Notes: generated by a model not told the origin, from the sequence alone. 64,000 nucleotides of DNA from Roseovarius sp. W115 (GCF_032842945.2 NZ_CP146606.1:3476501-3540500); one strand, 5' to 3'. Numbered from the stretch's first letter, positions 19,839 through 28,868 are shown. Numbers and translations are program-made.

Positions 19839-20822
19839 TTTTGTCCCCCGCCGTCACATCCACATCTTCGCCAGAAACAATTCGGTGGTGCAACGCCATG
19901 TCAATGTTACCACCGCTCAGGAGCAGCACGGTTTCGCCATTCGGTCTCACTTTGCCTGCGAGCAGGGCTGCAATCCCAACCGAACCTGACCCCTCGATGA
20001 TCTGGTGCTCTTGCCAATAGGCGTGCCGAATGGCAGCGGCAATCTCGGCCTCGCTGACCAGAACAATATCGTCCACCAGATCGCGGGTCATTTGAAACGT
20101 GTATGCGTTGTTTAACCCGATGCCTCCGCCCAGACTATCCGCCAACGTTGAAAGCTCGGGCACAGCGATTGGCTTACCCGCTTTCTGGCACGCATACATG
20201 GCTGCCCCGCGCTCCATCGACACACCGATGACGCGGATGTCGGGTTTGCGCGCCTTCAATGCGGCGGCCACACCGGAAATCAAACCACCGCCGGAAAGCT
20301 GCACCAGCACTGTGCTCAGGTCGGGCACATCTTCGATGAGTTCCAGGCCAAGCGTGCCCTGCCCTGCAATAATGTCGGGGTGATCAAAGGGGGGATCATC
20401 GTCATGCCCTCTTCCTCGACCAACCGATCCACTTCAACCTGAGCATCATCCTGGCTTTGACCGACAATGCGCACCTCTGCGCCTTGCGCGCGAATGCCGT
20501 CGATCTTGTTTTGCGGCACCAGTTTGGACATCGCCACGATGCATCGCACCCCATTTTGCCGCGCCGCATAAGCCAGCCCACGACCATGGTTGCCCGTGGA
20601 CACACCAACAACACCCTTTGCGCGCTGATCGTCTGTCAGGTTCAGAATGGCGTTTGTCGCACCACGGATTTTGAATGATCCCGTCCGCTGATGATGCTCC
20701 AGTTTCAGGTACACCGGAACGCCCGCCGCCGTGCTCAGCCTGTCTGAAAGCTCGGTCCTTGTGCGGTGGACTGTGCTGGCAATTCGGCCCCGCGCGGCCT
20801 CGATCTTGGCAATATCAATCAT
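19831..20822 (-). pseudogene. eutB: EutB-like threonine dehydratase-family enzyme, one-base frameshift
   Basis: Two frames join to give a fold-type II PLP enzyme. The first runs from ATG 20822 (ATGA overlap with the Rieske gene) with the PLP Lys in RTGSFKIRGATNAI near residue 50, through VGVSTGNHGRGLAYAA. The second carries VLVQLSGGGLISGVAAAL and ends IIEGSGSVGIAALL. The break is at GMTMIPP-FDHPDIIAGQGT, where six G (plus strand 20389-20394) stand instead of seven. Adding one base gives 330 residues, the normal length for EutB and threo-hydroxyaspartate dehydratases. It should remove water or ammonia from a beta-hydroxy amino acid. The gene is probably intact in the organism. Confidence 0.75.
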
Positions 20823-21994
20823 TCCGCCGCCTTTGGCTTGGACACTTTTGGCCCGGTCAGCATCCGTGCCAGGTAGCGCTGAAATTCCCAAATGGTCTGC
20901 TCCTTTGGAGAGAGGCGCCCCGGCTGCGCCGACAGGGCCGCGGCATTACGTGCGATGGCCGACGTGATGGGCTTGTCCTCATCGTTGATCGCATGAAAAC
21001 TGGCTTTCAGCTCTTCCACACGCGCGTCAAATTCCTCCCCTACGGGCATGGCGTCAGGATGGACATCAACACCCCAGAACACACGCACCTTGTCCGTTTC
21101 AACCGGCATTAGAGACATCCAGAAGGTCCGCTCTGCCGACACAGACGCCATCTGAGCCGGGAACGCACCAAAGAGCGGCACGCTGTTCACCTCATCCTCG
21201 GACAGCTTCGGGTTCGGGTTTGCCATGGCTTCGCTATATTCAAACGCGACACCGGGATTGCGCCCTTGCGTGTAAAGGCAGTAGCCCGGACCGCCGGTCA
21301 CGACATGCGCATGTTGTGTGGGCAGAACCGGCTCTACGGTTTTGCTGTGCACGGCAAACAGATGGTAAGGCTCCATGAAATTCTGGAAGAGGATTTTCCA
21401 GTTGGTGTCCCAGATCTCATCCACCCGAAACAGAGTGCGGTAGCTGGCGACATCATAGTTGGCCAAAAGCTCTGACAGGGGCGCCAGTCGCGGCGCCAAA
21501 GGCTTGGCCGACGGATCGAGATTGACGTACACCCAGCCCAGCCATTCTTCGACGGCGAATTGCGGCAGGCGACAATTTCGTTTGTCAAAATTTTCCCGCA
21601 TATGGGCCGCCCCGATCAACTGCCCATCCAATGTGTAGGTCCAGGCGTGATAGGGGCAGGTGATTTTGCCACCGATGCTGCCCTCGCCCTCCAGCAGGCT
21701 CATCATCCGGTGGCGGCAAATATTGGACATCGCGCGCAACACACCGTCATGGTCGCGCAGGATGAAGACCTCGTCGCGGCTGATGGTCATGACGCGGTAG
21801 TCGCCAGGCTTTTCAAACTCATCCGAACGGCCCACGCAAATCCATTCGCAATTGAAAATCACATCCCGTTCCAATTCGAGAAATGCCTGAGATGTATAAA
21901 CCTGAGGCGGCGTGGCCTCGGACTGATCTTCGGGCAAAGCGGCATTCGCGGATACCGCGTCAAGCAATTCGGAAAGTGGCATATTGGGCTGCAT
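20819..21994 (-). CDS. Rieske non-heme iron oxygenase, alpha subunit
   Basis: The 391-residue product has an N-terminal Rieske domain with the [2Fe-2S] ligands in NICRHRMM and CPYHAWTY (about residues 90-115), and a C-terminal catalytic domain with NWKILFQNFMEPYHLFAVH, which holds the bridging acidic residue and the two iron-binding His. Enzymes of this type hydroxylate aromatics or oxidise and demethylate quaternary amines; the single-subunit form and small-molecule context fit the amine-oxidising group. No ferredoxin reductase partner lies in the window. GAGG is 8 bases before the ATG. It sits inside the Eut-like operon, which is unusual for ectoine clusters. Confidence 0.85.
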   Translation of the reverse strand: MQPNMPLSELLDAVSANAALPEDQSEATPPQVYTSQAFLELERDVIFNCEWICVGRSDEFEKPGDYRVMTISRDEVFILRDHDGVLRAMSNICRHRMMSLLEGEGSIGGKITCPYHAWTYTLDGQLIGAAHMRENFDKRNCRLPQFAVEEWLGWVYVNLDPSAKPLAPRLAPLSELLANYDVASYRTLFRVDEIWDTNWKILFQNFMEPYHLFAVHSKTVEPVLPTQHAHVVTGGPGYCLYTQGRNPGVAFEYSEAMANPNPKLSEDEVNSVPLFGAFPAQMASVSAERTFWMSLMPVETDKVRVFWGVDVHPDAMPVGEEFDARVEELKASFHAINDEDKPITSAIARNAAALSAQPGRLSPKEQTIWEFQRYLARMLTGPKVSKPKAAE

Positions 21995-22022
21995 GACAGG
22001 ACCTCAATCGCTGGGTTTGGCG

Positions 22023-23210
22023 TTAACTCGATAATCGCGTGGTGAGTTTATGCAGGAAATCCAACCCCTGCGTCAGCTCTTCGAGTTCAATATATTCATC
22101 GGCCTTATGAGCGCGGCTGATATCGCCTGGGCCAAAGACCACGGTAGAATAGTCAGCGTCGCTAAAATAGCCCGCGTCAGTTCCGAAAGAGACCACGCCG
22201 GTGTCGTTCAGCCCCGTGATCATGCTTACAAATTCCGCCGCCTTCGCGGCATTGCGGTCATCCAGCGGCGGCACGGCAATTTCTGTTATAATCCGGATCT
22301 CGGCACCGTCGCAGACGGCCCGCATAGCAGGTAGGATGTCCTGCTCGGCAAAGGCTTGGATTTCAGCGATGGCCACTGATCCGTCCTCGCCCGGCATCGG
22401 GCGGTATTCCCAATCGAAGTTGCACCACCCAGCAGTTGCGTTTCGCGCCGCGCCGCCCTCTACCGTGCCGACGTTAAAGGTAGGATACGGCGGGCTGAAG
22501 GGCGAGCCTTCCAAGGGGTTTGCCGCGCGCTGCGCATTCATCTCTTCAATCTTCGAGATCAGCTTCATCGCAGCGGTGATTGCGTTGACACCCTGCCTTG
22601 GGTCACAGGAATGCGCCTCTTGGCCCTTGATTTCAGTGCGCATCTCATAGCCGCCCTTGTGGCCGGTCACGATCTTCATCTGCGTCGGCTCTCCGACGAT
22701 GACGATCTCTGGGCGATAGGCAAACCCCGACAAGCTTTCGAGCAGGACGGGCATCCCAAGCCCGCCCGTTTCCTCGTCAAATGTAAACGCGATATGAATA
22801 GGCTTGGTCAGGGGTGCGGCTTTGAACACAGGCACCGACGCCAGAACACAGGCCAGAAACCCCTTCATATCAACCGATCCACGCCCATAAAGCCTGTTGC
22901 CTTTGCGGGTCAGCGTGAACGGGTCGCTCGACCAGTCCTGACCCTCCACCGGGACAACATCGGTGTGCCCGTTCAACACTACACCGCCGTCGATCTCTGG
23001 CCCGATTGTCGCAAAGATGTTGGCACGTTCTTTGGCCTCGTCGAAGCTGAGGGTCGAGGAAATGTCGTGATGTGCCAGAAAGTCTTGAATGTAACCAATG
23101 ATCCCATGGGTTGGACGTCCGGATACAGTTTCAAAACCGACCAGAGCGTCAAGGATATCTAAGGCCGCATCCAGTGTTTGGGGCATGGCTTTATCCTCGG
23201 ACGGCGTCAT
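22023..23210 (-). CDS. M20 family amidohydrolase/deacetylase (ArgE-like)
   Basis: The 395-residue product shows the M20 metal ligands in order: His in LNGHTDVVPV, bridging Asp in GRGSVDMKGFLA, the catalytic and metal Glu pair in TFDEETGGLG, GEPTQMKIV and a C-terminal His in GDISRAHKADEY. It resembles acetylornithine deacetylase, a zinc enzyme that removes an acyl group from an amino acid. In this operon it could replace the EutE/DoeB enzyme that deacetylates N-acetyl-diaminobutyrate. Its start overlaps the gntR stop (ATGA), so the two are coupled. Confidence 0.85.
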   Translation of the reverse strand: MTPSEDKAMPQTLDAALDILDALVGFETVSGRPTHGIIGYIQDFLAHHDISSTLSFDEAKERANIFATIGPEIDGGVVLNGHTDVVPVEGQDWSSDPFTLTRKGNRLYGRGSVDMKGFLACVLASVPVFKAAPLTKPIHIAFTFDEETGGLGMPVLLESLSGFAYRPEIVIVGEPTQMKIVTGHKGGYEMRTEIKGQEAHSCDPRQGVNAITAAMKLISKIEEMNAQRAANPLEGSPFSPPYPTFNVGTVEGGAARNATAGWCNFDWEYRPMPGEDGSVAIAEIQAFAEQDILPAMRAVCDGAEIRIITEIAVPPLDDRNAAKAAEFVSMITGLNDTGVVSFGTDAGYFSDADYSTVVFGPGDISRAHKADEYIELEELTQGLDFLHKLTTRLSS

Positions 23211-23904
23211 GGTTCTGCCAGCAATCGACCAAGAAGGGTCAACATCCGTTGAAGGTCGATGCTGCGGTAGTGCCCAACACTGCGAATGTCATTGTCCAAC
23301 ATGGCCGCGCGAATTTCTTCTAACTCGTTGAGCTGCCCCGCATGCGCCTTGTCCCAACCAAACTGAGGAAGAAACGTGTACCAAATGCGCGCCACCCGGT
23401 AATACATCAATTCAGTGATCTCACAGAGCGGCGCATTACCCGTCAGATCAGACAGTAACTGTTGCAGGTCATTGGCAATGAGCGCCAGCTCATCAAATGC
23501 CCCTGTCTTGTCCGCCAAGTCGCGGGTGCGTTTCACCAGATCATCGATCGTCTTGATATGATCCGGTGTGATCTCAATCGGCGACAGCTCTCCCATCATT
23601 TCAGCCAGACGTTTGCGCAGGTCATAAATCTGTTTGAAGGTCTTCAGATCAATGTCGGTCACTATCGTACCAACGCCGTTCTTGATCGCCACCAACCCCA
23701 TGAATTCAAGCCGGTGAAAAACCCGGCGGATCGGGGTGCGGCTGATGCCGAACTCTTTGGCCAGTGCCACCTCGCTCAACACGGTCCCGGGGGATAAGTC
23801 AAAAGGCAAATCCGATCCCGCAATTCGCAATAGATCCGGTCAAACCGTTCAGCGCCGGTTTCGTCCTCGGACACGGCGATAGCTGTCTCAGCTAACTTAA
23901 CCAT
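23207..23904 (-). pseudogene. GntR-family (FCD type) regulator, one-base frameshift
   Basis: The reading starts at the ATG at 23904 (GGAGG 6-7 bases upstream) with MVKLAETAIAVSEDE, then a GntR winged helix: FDRIYCELRDRICLLTYPPG, TVLSEVALAKEFGISRTPIRRVFHRLE. An FCD-like all-helical ligand domain follows. The frame breaks at YPPG-TVLSEV, where five G (plus strand 23789-23793) precede CCC; one added G or C restores 232 residues, the usual length. FCD regulators sense carboxylates and usually repress a neighbouring catabolic operon. It lies at the head of the minus-strand operon and is divergent from eutA, with a palindrome between them. It is probably intact in the cell. Confidence 0.8.
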
Positions 23905-24010
23905 CGGCTTCCTCCGGTGAAGTTTCTGCGTTTCACGCGATTTCCATACGCGCCGCGTCCTCTCCCATTGACACGACTCAGCTTTAGGGGTGAGCATAGC
24001 TAAAATCAAG

Positions 24011-24020
24011 CTGTATACAG
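24011..24020. promoter_or_regulatory. Perfect palindrome CTGTATACAG, likely GntR operator
   Basis: The 10-base palindrome lies in the divergent region between gntR (start 23904) and eutA (start 24029). TGTATACA cores are typical of operators for FCD-type GntR regulators. It is only 8 bases before the eutA start, so binding would also cover the ribosome-binding region in DNA and block elongation or a nearby promoter. Confidence 0.6.
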
Positions 24021-24028
24021 GTTACGCC

Positions 24029-24820
24029 ATGACAGAGGTCGTCCAAACAGCCGACATAACAAGGTTTCAAAGCACTTCGGTCTGCGATGACATTGCGCTC
24101 GATGAGGGCCCTGGAAAATATCGGATCGGGCTCATTGTGCTCAGCAATGACTACACGGTCGAACGTGACTTCATGAATATGCGGCCCAACGATGATGTCG
24201 CGATTTTCACCACACGGATTGCCAACACACCTGACTGCAACGTGAACACCTTGCGGAAAATGGCGTCCAGAATTGCAGATGCGGCCGAGCTTTTGGTGCC
24301 TGAGGGGCGGCTGGATACGGTCGCTTATGCCTGCACATCAGGCTCGGTGGTGATCGGCTATGAGGCCATTTCCGATCACATCAAGGCCGTTCGCCCCGAG
24401 GCAGCCTGCATCACGCCGATCACTGCATCTCTGGCTGCGCTCGACACCTTTGGCGCGCAAAAGTTGGCGGTTCTGACGCCCTATGTGGATGAGGTCAACG
24501 CGGTCATCGCCGACTATCTGCAAACGGCTGGCAAGCAGATCTGCGCCTTCTCGTCGTTTCGGATCGAAGACAACGAAGAAATGGCCGCCCTGACCGGTGA
24601 GGCGATTTTCAAGGCTGCGGTGAAATCCGACAGGCCAGAGACAGACGCCCTGTTCATTTCCTGCACTGCAATCCGTGCAGTCGAGGTTGTGGACCGCATA
24701 GAACAGGCCTTGGGCAAACCGGTTGTCACCGCCAATCAGGCCATGTTCTGGCAGGCCCTTCGGGCAGCGGGCTGTGAGGACAAAGTCGAAGGCTATGGCA
24801 CTTTGCTACGGCAGTTTTAG
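24029..24820 (+). CDS. eutA: EutA-like protein (Asp/Glu racemase/maleate isomerase superfamily)
   Basis: The 263-residue product shows the two-domain Asp/Glu racemase superfamily pattern with two catalytic-type cysteines, ACTSGSVVIG near residue 103 and FISCTAIRAVEVV near residue 213. IGLIVLSNDYTVERDF near the N-terminus and VVTANQAMFWQALR near the C-terminus match the EutA proteins of hydroxyectoine utilisation clusters. EutA is thought to work with EutB and EutC in converting hydroxyectoine-derived intermediates, but its reaction is not firmly established. It is the first gene of the plus-strand operon. I prefer ATG 24029 to an upstream in-frame start at 23990, because the latter would include the operator. 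Confidence 0.75.
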   Translation: MTEVVQTADITRFQSTSVCDDIALDEGPGKYRIGLIVLSNDYTVERDFMNMRPNDDVAIFTTRIANTPDCNVNTLRKMASRIADAAELLVPEGRLDTVAYACTSGSVVIGYEAISDHIKAVRPEAACITPITASLAALDTFGAQKLAVLTPYVDEVNAVIADYLQTAGKQICAFSSFRIEDNEEMAALTGEAIFKAAVKSDRPETDALFISCTAIRAVEVVDRIEQALGKPVVTANQAMFWQALRAAGCEDKVEGYGTLLRQF

Positions 24821-24842
24821 TCTGCATGTCGGGAGGTATGCG

Positions 24843-25723
24843 ATGAACCACGAACAAATTTTGTCCAATCCCCCACGGGTTCTCAGTCAGGAAGAGCGGT
24901 CCTTTTATTTCGAACAAGGGTATGTCGTTAAAGAACGCGCCATCGGTCAAAACTGGCTCGACCGGCTCAACACCGCCATGGCCACACTGGTTGAGACGAC
25001 GCGCAGCATGACATGCTCTACCCAGACATATGATCTGGACGCGGGCCACACAGCCGAAAACCCACGGCTGCGCCGCATTGCCTATCTTGATGACCTCGAT
25101 CCTGTGTTCTGGGATTTCTGCAGAGACTCCCCCTCACCGATCTGGCCGCTGATCTGCTTGGCCCGAATGTTCGGTTTCGCGAGTGCATGATCAACTTCAA
25201 ATGGGCTGGAGGCGGTCAGGAGGTGAAGTGGCATCAGGATTTTCCCTTCTACCCGCTGACCAACACCAACGTGGCGCAGTTTCTGGTGTGCCTGAACGAC
25301 ATTGGTCCCGATCAAGGCCCTTTGCAGGTTGTCCCCAAAAGCCACGAAGGCCCATTCTACAGCCACTATGACGACGACGACAATTGGCTTGGTTACATCC
25401 CGGATGAAAGATTGGCGGAGGCCGGACTGGACACGGCGGTAGATTTGACCGGCCCGGCTGGCACCGTCACGGTCCACCATTGTGCGGCACTGCACGCCTC
25501 ACGCGCCAACCTCAGTAAGCTGGGGCGGCCGGTGGTGATTGTCACCTACTGCGCCTGCGATGCCATCGGCTACACCGCTGTGACGTATCCCACGTCAAAT
25601 TGCCTGAAGGTCGTGCGCGGTGAAGAGGCAAAGTACGCGCGCCTTGAGCCTATGGAAATGCGCATGCCGCCGGACTGGTCCGATGGCTACACCTCCATCT
25701 TTGAGCATCAGGAAAAGGCCTAG
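24843..25723 (+). pseudogene. Phytanoyl-CoA dioxygenase (PhyH) family enzyme 1, one-base frameshift
   Basis: The reading begins at ATG 24843 (GGAGG 6 bases upstream) with MNHEQILSNPPRVLSQEE and continues to FWDFCRDSP. It then shifts frame to ADLLGPNVRFRECMINFKWAGGG. The iron-binding His-x-Asp is in VKWHQDFPFYP and the distal His in HHCAALHASRANLS. The break is at a run of five C (25129-25133) where six restore the frame and give 293 residues. PhyH enzymes are Fe(II)/2-oxoglutarate dioxygenases that hydroxylate small molecules, including ectoine (EctD), but this one lacks the EctD signature around the iron site. It lies between eutA and the eutD-like gene, with 3 bases to the latter. Confidence 0.8.
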
Positions 25724-25726
25724 ACT

Positions 25727-26902
25727 ATGGCACCACCGTTTTCCCGCGAAGAATATGCGGACCGTCTGACCCGCGTCAGAAACGCCATGCAGTCCAAGGA
25801 ACTGGACGCTCTGGTGATTGGCGATCCGGCCAATATCAACTGGTTGACCGGCTATGATGCCTGGTCGTTCTACACCCCGCAGATCATGGTGGTTGGCCTG
25901 GAGCTAGAACCAACTTGGATGGGCAGGGAAATGGATGCAGGCGCTGCCGCGTTCACAACCTATTTGCCACCAGAACAGTTGGTCCCCTTTCCCGAAACGC
26001 ATGTGCAGCAGACGACGTTCCACGCGGCGCAGTACATGGGCGACTGGATGAAATCGAAGGGGTTGAACGGTAAACGGATCGGTTATGAGAGTGACGTCTA
26101 CTTTTTGACACCCGCCGCGGTGGGTCATTTAATGGAGCGCACACCCGACAGCGACTGGAGCGATTGCGGCTTGCTGGTAAACTGGCAGCGCTTGACCAAA
26201 AGCCCCGCTGAGATCGCAATGCTGCAACAGGCCGCAATCATTGCAGGCAAGGCCATGCAAACGGCCTATGACGGCGTGCGACCGGGGGTACGGCAATGCG
26301 ATCTGATGGCCGATGTCGTCGCCGCTCAAATCCGTGGCACGCCAGACTTCGGCGGAGATCAGACCGCATTGCACCCGCTGGTTCTGGCAGGCGAGGCCGC
26401 TTCGACTGCCCATCCCATGTGGACCGACGCGCCATTTGAGAAGGACCAGACCATCGCATTCGAGCTGGGCGGATGCCGCAAACGCTATAACGCGGGCCTT
26501 GCGCGCACCGTGCATCTGGGTGAGCCGCCAAAGATATTGATGGACACCGCCAAAGCCGTGGGCGAAGGCATGGACGAAGTTCTGTCCGCCATGAAGGCCG
26601 GGGCGCTGTGCTGCGATGTGCATGCCGCCTGGCAGGCGGTTCTGGATCAGTACGGGCTCGAAAAGAAAAGCCGTATCGGCTATTCGATCGGGCTTGGTTA
26701 TTCTCCCGACTGGGGGGAACACACGATCAGTTTCCGCCCTGATGACAGCACTGTTCTGCCAGAAAACGCCGTCGTACATATCATCCTGGGGATGTGGATG
26801 GACGGCTGGGGCATGGAGTTGAGCGAAACAATCCATGTACGTGCCAACGATGCTTCATGTCTCACGCAATTCCCGCGCGATGTTCACGTGATCGACGTGT
26901 GA
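25727..26902 (+). CDS. eutD: EutD/DoeA-like M24 family hydrolase
   Basis: The 391-residue product has a pita-bread M24 fold preceded by a creatinase-type N-terminal domain (NINWLTGYDAWSFYTPQ). Where metallo-peptidases have two Asp ligands, this protein has FELGGCRKRYNAGLART, the E-x-x-GC-x-KRY pattern of ectoine hydrolases, which are reported to work without a metal through a covalent Glu intermediate. Other family stretches are YSIGLGYSPDWGEH and MELSETIHV. By analogy it would open the pyrimidine ring of ectoine or a relative. The call rests on motif similarity remembered from the family; substrate is inferred. Confidence 0.75.
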   Translation: MAPPFSREEYADRLTRVRNAMQSKELDALVIGDPANINWLTGYDAWSFYTPQIMVVGLELEPTWMGREMDAGAAAFTTYLPPEQLVPFPETHVQQTTFHAAQYMGDWMKSKGLNGKRIGYESDVYFLTPAAVGHLMERTPDSDWSDCGLLVNWQRLTKSPAEIAMLQQAAIIAGKAMQTAYDGVRPGVRQCDLMADVVAAQIRGTPDFGGDQTALHPLVLAGEAASTAHPMWTDAPFEKDQTIAFELGGCRKRYNAGLARTVHLGEPPKILMDTAKAVGEGMDEVLSAMKAGALCCDVHAAWQAVLDQYGLEKKSRIGYSIGLGYSPDWGEHTISFRPDDSTVLPENAVVHIILGMWMDGWGMELSETIHVRANDASCLTQFPRDVHVIDV

Positions 26903-26915
26903 AAGGACAGTAGAC

Positions 26916-27743
26916 ATGGGGAAAAAACTCACCCAGGCCCAGATCGACGCCTTCCACCGGGATGGGTTCGTCTCGCCCATAGATGTGTTTTCCGAAGCAG
27001 AGGCCCTGCGCCTGCGCAAGGAACTTGAAGCCGCCGAAGAAAAATGGCCCGAAGCCTTTCAGGGGGCTGCGCGCAACAATGCTCATCTGAACCTGATGTG
27101 TCTTGATGAGATCGTGCACAACCCGATCCTTGTGGATGCGATTGAGGATCTGATCGGCCCTGACATCCTCAATTATGGAACGGTTCTTTTCATCAAAGAG
27201 CCCAAGGACCCCGGTTTTGTCAGCTGGCATCAGGACGCTCGTTACATGGGGCTGGAACCTCATGTCGGCATCACCGCCTGGGTGGCCTTGACAGAGGCCA
27301 ATGACGAAAACGGGTGCATGCAGATGATCCCTGGCAGCCATGGCGAGATCAAAGATCACACCGACACATTCGGTGAAGAAAACATTCTGACCCGCGGGCA
27401 GGAAGTGGAAGATGTGGATGCCAGCAAGGCGGTGTCCACGCCCCTGCGCCCCGGCCAAATGTCAATCCACAGCGCCCGGGTGATCCACAGCTCGCAACCA
27501 AACCGCAGCAATGACCGGCGCATCGGGTTTGTCATTCAACCCTATATGCCGCCACATGTGCAGCAGATGATCACGCCAACCGGTGCACAAATGGTGAGAG
27601 GCCGTGATCCTTTTGGGAATTTTGAACACTTGCCTCGTCCTTCATCCGATATGGATCCCGGTGACATAGAGAAACGAGATTGGGTGAATGAAACATGGGC
27701 AGACATTCTCTATCATGGCGCCAAGATGCGGCGAGACTATTAG
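26916..27743 (+). CDS. Phytanoyl-CoA dioxygenase (PhyH) family enzyme 2
   Basis: The 275-residue intact product has the Fe(II)-binding His-x-Asp in SWHQDARYMGLEP, distal His in MSIHSARVIHSSQPN and the 2-oxoglutarate-binding Arg nearby (SNDRRIGFVIQPY). NGCMQMIPGSHGEIKDH is a further family feature. It is a cytoplasmic Fe(II)/2-oxoglutarate dioxygenase of unknown substrate and differs clearly from the first PhyH gene, so the two are not a recent duplication. It ends the plus-strand operon, 13 bases after the eutD-like gene. Confidence 0.85.
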   Translation: MGKKLTQAQIDAFHRDGFVSPIDVFSEAEALRLRKELEAAEEKWPEAFQGAARNNAHLNLMCLDEIVHNPILVDAIEDLIGPDILNYGTVLFIKEPKDPGFVSWHQDARYMGLEPHVGITAWVALTEANDENGCMQMIPGSHGEIKDHTDTFGEENILTRGQEVEDVDASKAVSTPLRPGQMSIHSARVIHSSQPNRSNDRRIGFVIQPYMPPHVQQMITPTGAQMVRGRDPFGNFEHLPRPSSDMDPGDIEKRDWVNETWADILYHGAKMRRDY

Positions 27744-28008
27744 CAAGGTCAATGAAACGCCTGGCTTGGCACCGCAAAAGGTAACAGTGTCCACAAAGCC
27801 CCAGTTCAGTCACGCCTCAACTTCGCGAATGCCGCGAACGTCCAGTATGCGGGTGCGATTGCAGCATCAAGGTGATGTTGCCAAAGACGGCTTAGGGCCA
27901 TCCAGACATGTGCCAATGTCAGCGAACCGCACTTCGCAGCCATCCTTGCAAGGCGTAACACCTGGAACTTTGGGCTCAAAGCCGACTTTACATAACTCGC
28001 GGAAGCAC
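27744..28008. other. Convergent intergenic region
   Basis: The 265 bases between the second phyH gene and the enoyl-CoA hydratase gene contain no supported gene. I see no clear terminator hairpin with a T-run. Confidence 0.4.
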
Positions 28009-28788
28009 CTACCGCCCCTCATACTCCGCCGGGCGCTTTTCAATGAACGCCAGCACACCTTCCTGAAAATCGCGACTGTTCCCACAATCGCCTTGCAACC
28101 GCGCCTCAAGGTCAAGCTGAGCCGAGAGATCGTTGTCCCAGCTGCCGCGGATGGCTTGTTTGAGGTTGGCGTAGGCCAGCGTCGGCCCCTTGGCCAGATG
28201 CACCGCACGGTCGCGCCAGCGGTCTTCAAACAGCGCCTCATCGACCGCTTCCCAGATCATGCCCCAGTCATCGGCCTGCCGCGCGCTGATGGGTTCGGCG
28301 AAAAGGGCTGCCCCCATCGCCTTGGCCGCCCCCATCTGGCGCGGCAGCCAGAAGGTGCCGCCGGCATCCGGGATAAGGCCGATGCGCGTGAAGGCCTGCA
28401 GGAAATAGGCGTTCTCAGATGCGATCACCACATCCGCCGTCAGCGCCAGGTTGGCCCCTGCCCCTGCCGCCGGGCCGTTCACGGCGCTGATTGTGGGCAC
28501 CGGGCAATTTCCGATGGCGTGCAGCATGGGCACGTATTCGTCACGCAGCACCCGCTCCAGATCAAGCTCGGACACACGGCCGGTATCCGACAAATCCTGA
28601 CCGGAACAAAACGCCTTGCCATTGCCGGTCATCACCAGAACCCGCGCCTTGCGCCCGGCCACGCGTGCTGCATCGGTGATCTCGGCGCGCATCTGTGCAT
28701 TGAGCGCGTTCATCTTGTCTGGCCGGTTGAGCGTCAGCACCGCGATGTCATCGGTGATGTCGAACGTGATCGTGTTGTAATCTTTCAA
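28009..28788 (-). CDS. Enoyl-CoA hydratase/isomerase family protein (PaaG-like)
   Basis: The 259-residue product is a crotonase-fold enzyme with the CoA-binding oxyanion segments GNGKAFCSGQDLSD near residue 60 and NGPAAGAGANLALTADVV near residue 105, then FTRIGLIPDAGGTFWLPR. It resembles PaaG/2-(1,2-epoxy-1,2-dihydrophenyl)acetyl-CoA isomerases and general enoyl-CoA hydratases. No phenylacetate genes are nearby, so the substrate is open. I chose a TTG start at 28788 because GGAGG sits 7 bases upstream; the in-frame GTG at 28806 precedes that site. Confidence 0.8.
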   Translation of the reverse strand: MKDYNTITFDITDDIAVLTLNRPDKMNALNAQMRAEITDAARVAGRKARVLVMTGNGKAFCSGQDLSDTGRVSELDLERVLRDEYVPMLHAIGNCPVPTISAVNGPAAGAGANLALTADVVIASENAYFLQAFTRIGLIPDAGGTFWLPRQMGAAKAMGAALFAEPISARQADDWGMIWEAVDEALFEDRWRDRAVHLAKGPTLAYANLKQAIRGSWDNDLSAQLDLEARLQGDCGNSRDFQEGVLAFIEKRPAEYEGR

Positions 28789-28868
28789 AGCTCTGCCCTC
28801 CGGCACGTCGAGTTCATTCGCGCGCCACTCAACCCTTAATCAGGATCAAAGGCAACGCCGACGCACAG

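Noticed and set aside
19831..20822. Assignment of the eutB/eutC-like pair to the beta-hydroxyaspartate cycle (BhcB/BhcD)
   Set aside because: The aldolase and aminotransferase genes of that cycle (BhcC, BhcA) are absent and EutA- and EutD-like genes are adjacent, although the families are related.
27688..28839. Plus-strand open frame of 383 codons opposite the enoyl-CoA hydratase gene
   Set aside because: The minus-strand crotonase motifs are clear and the plus frame has none.
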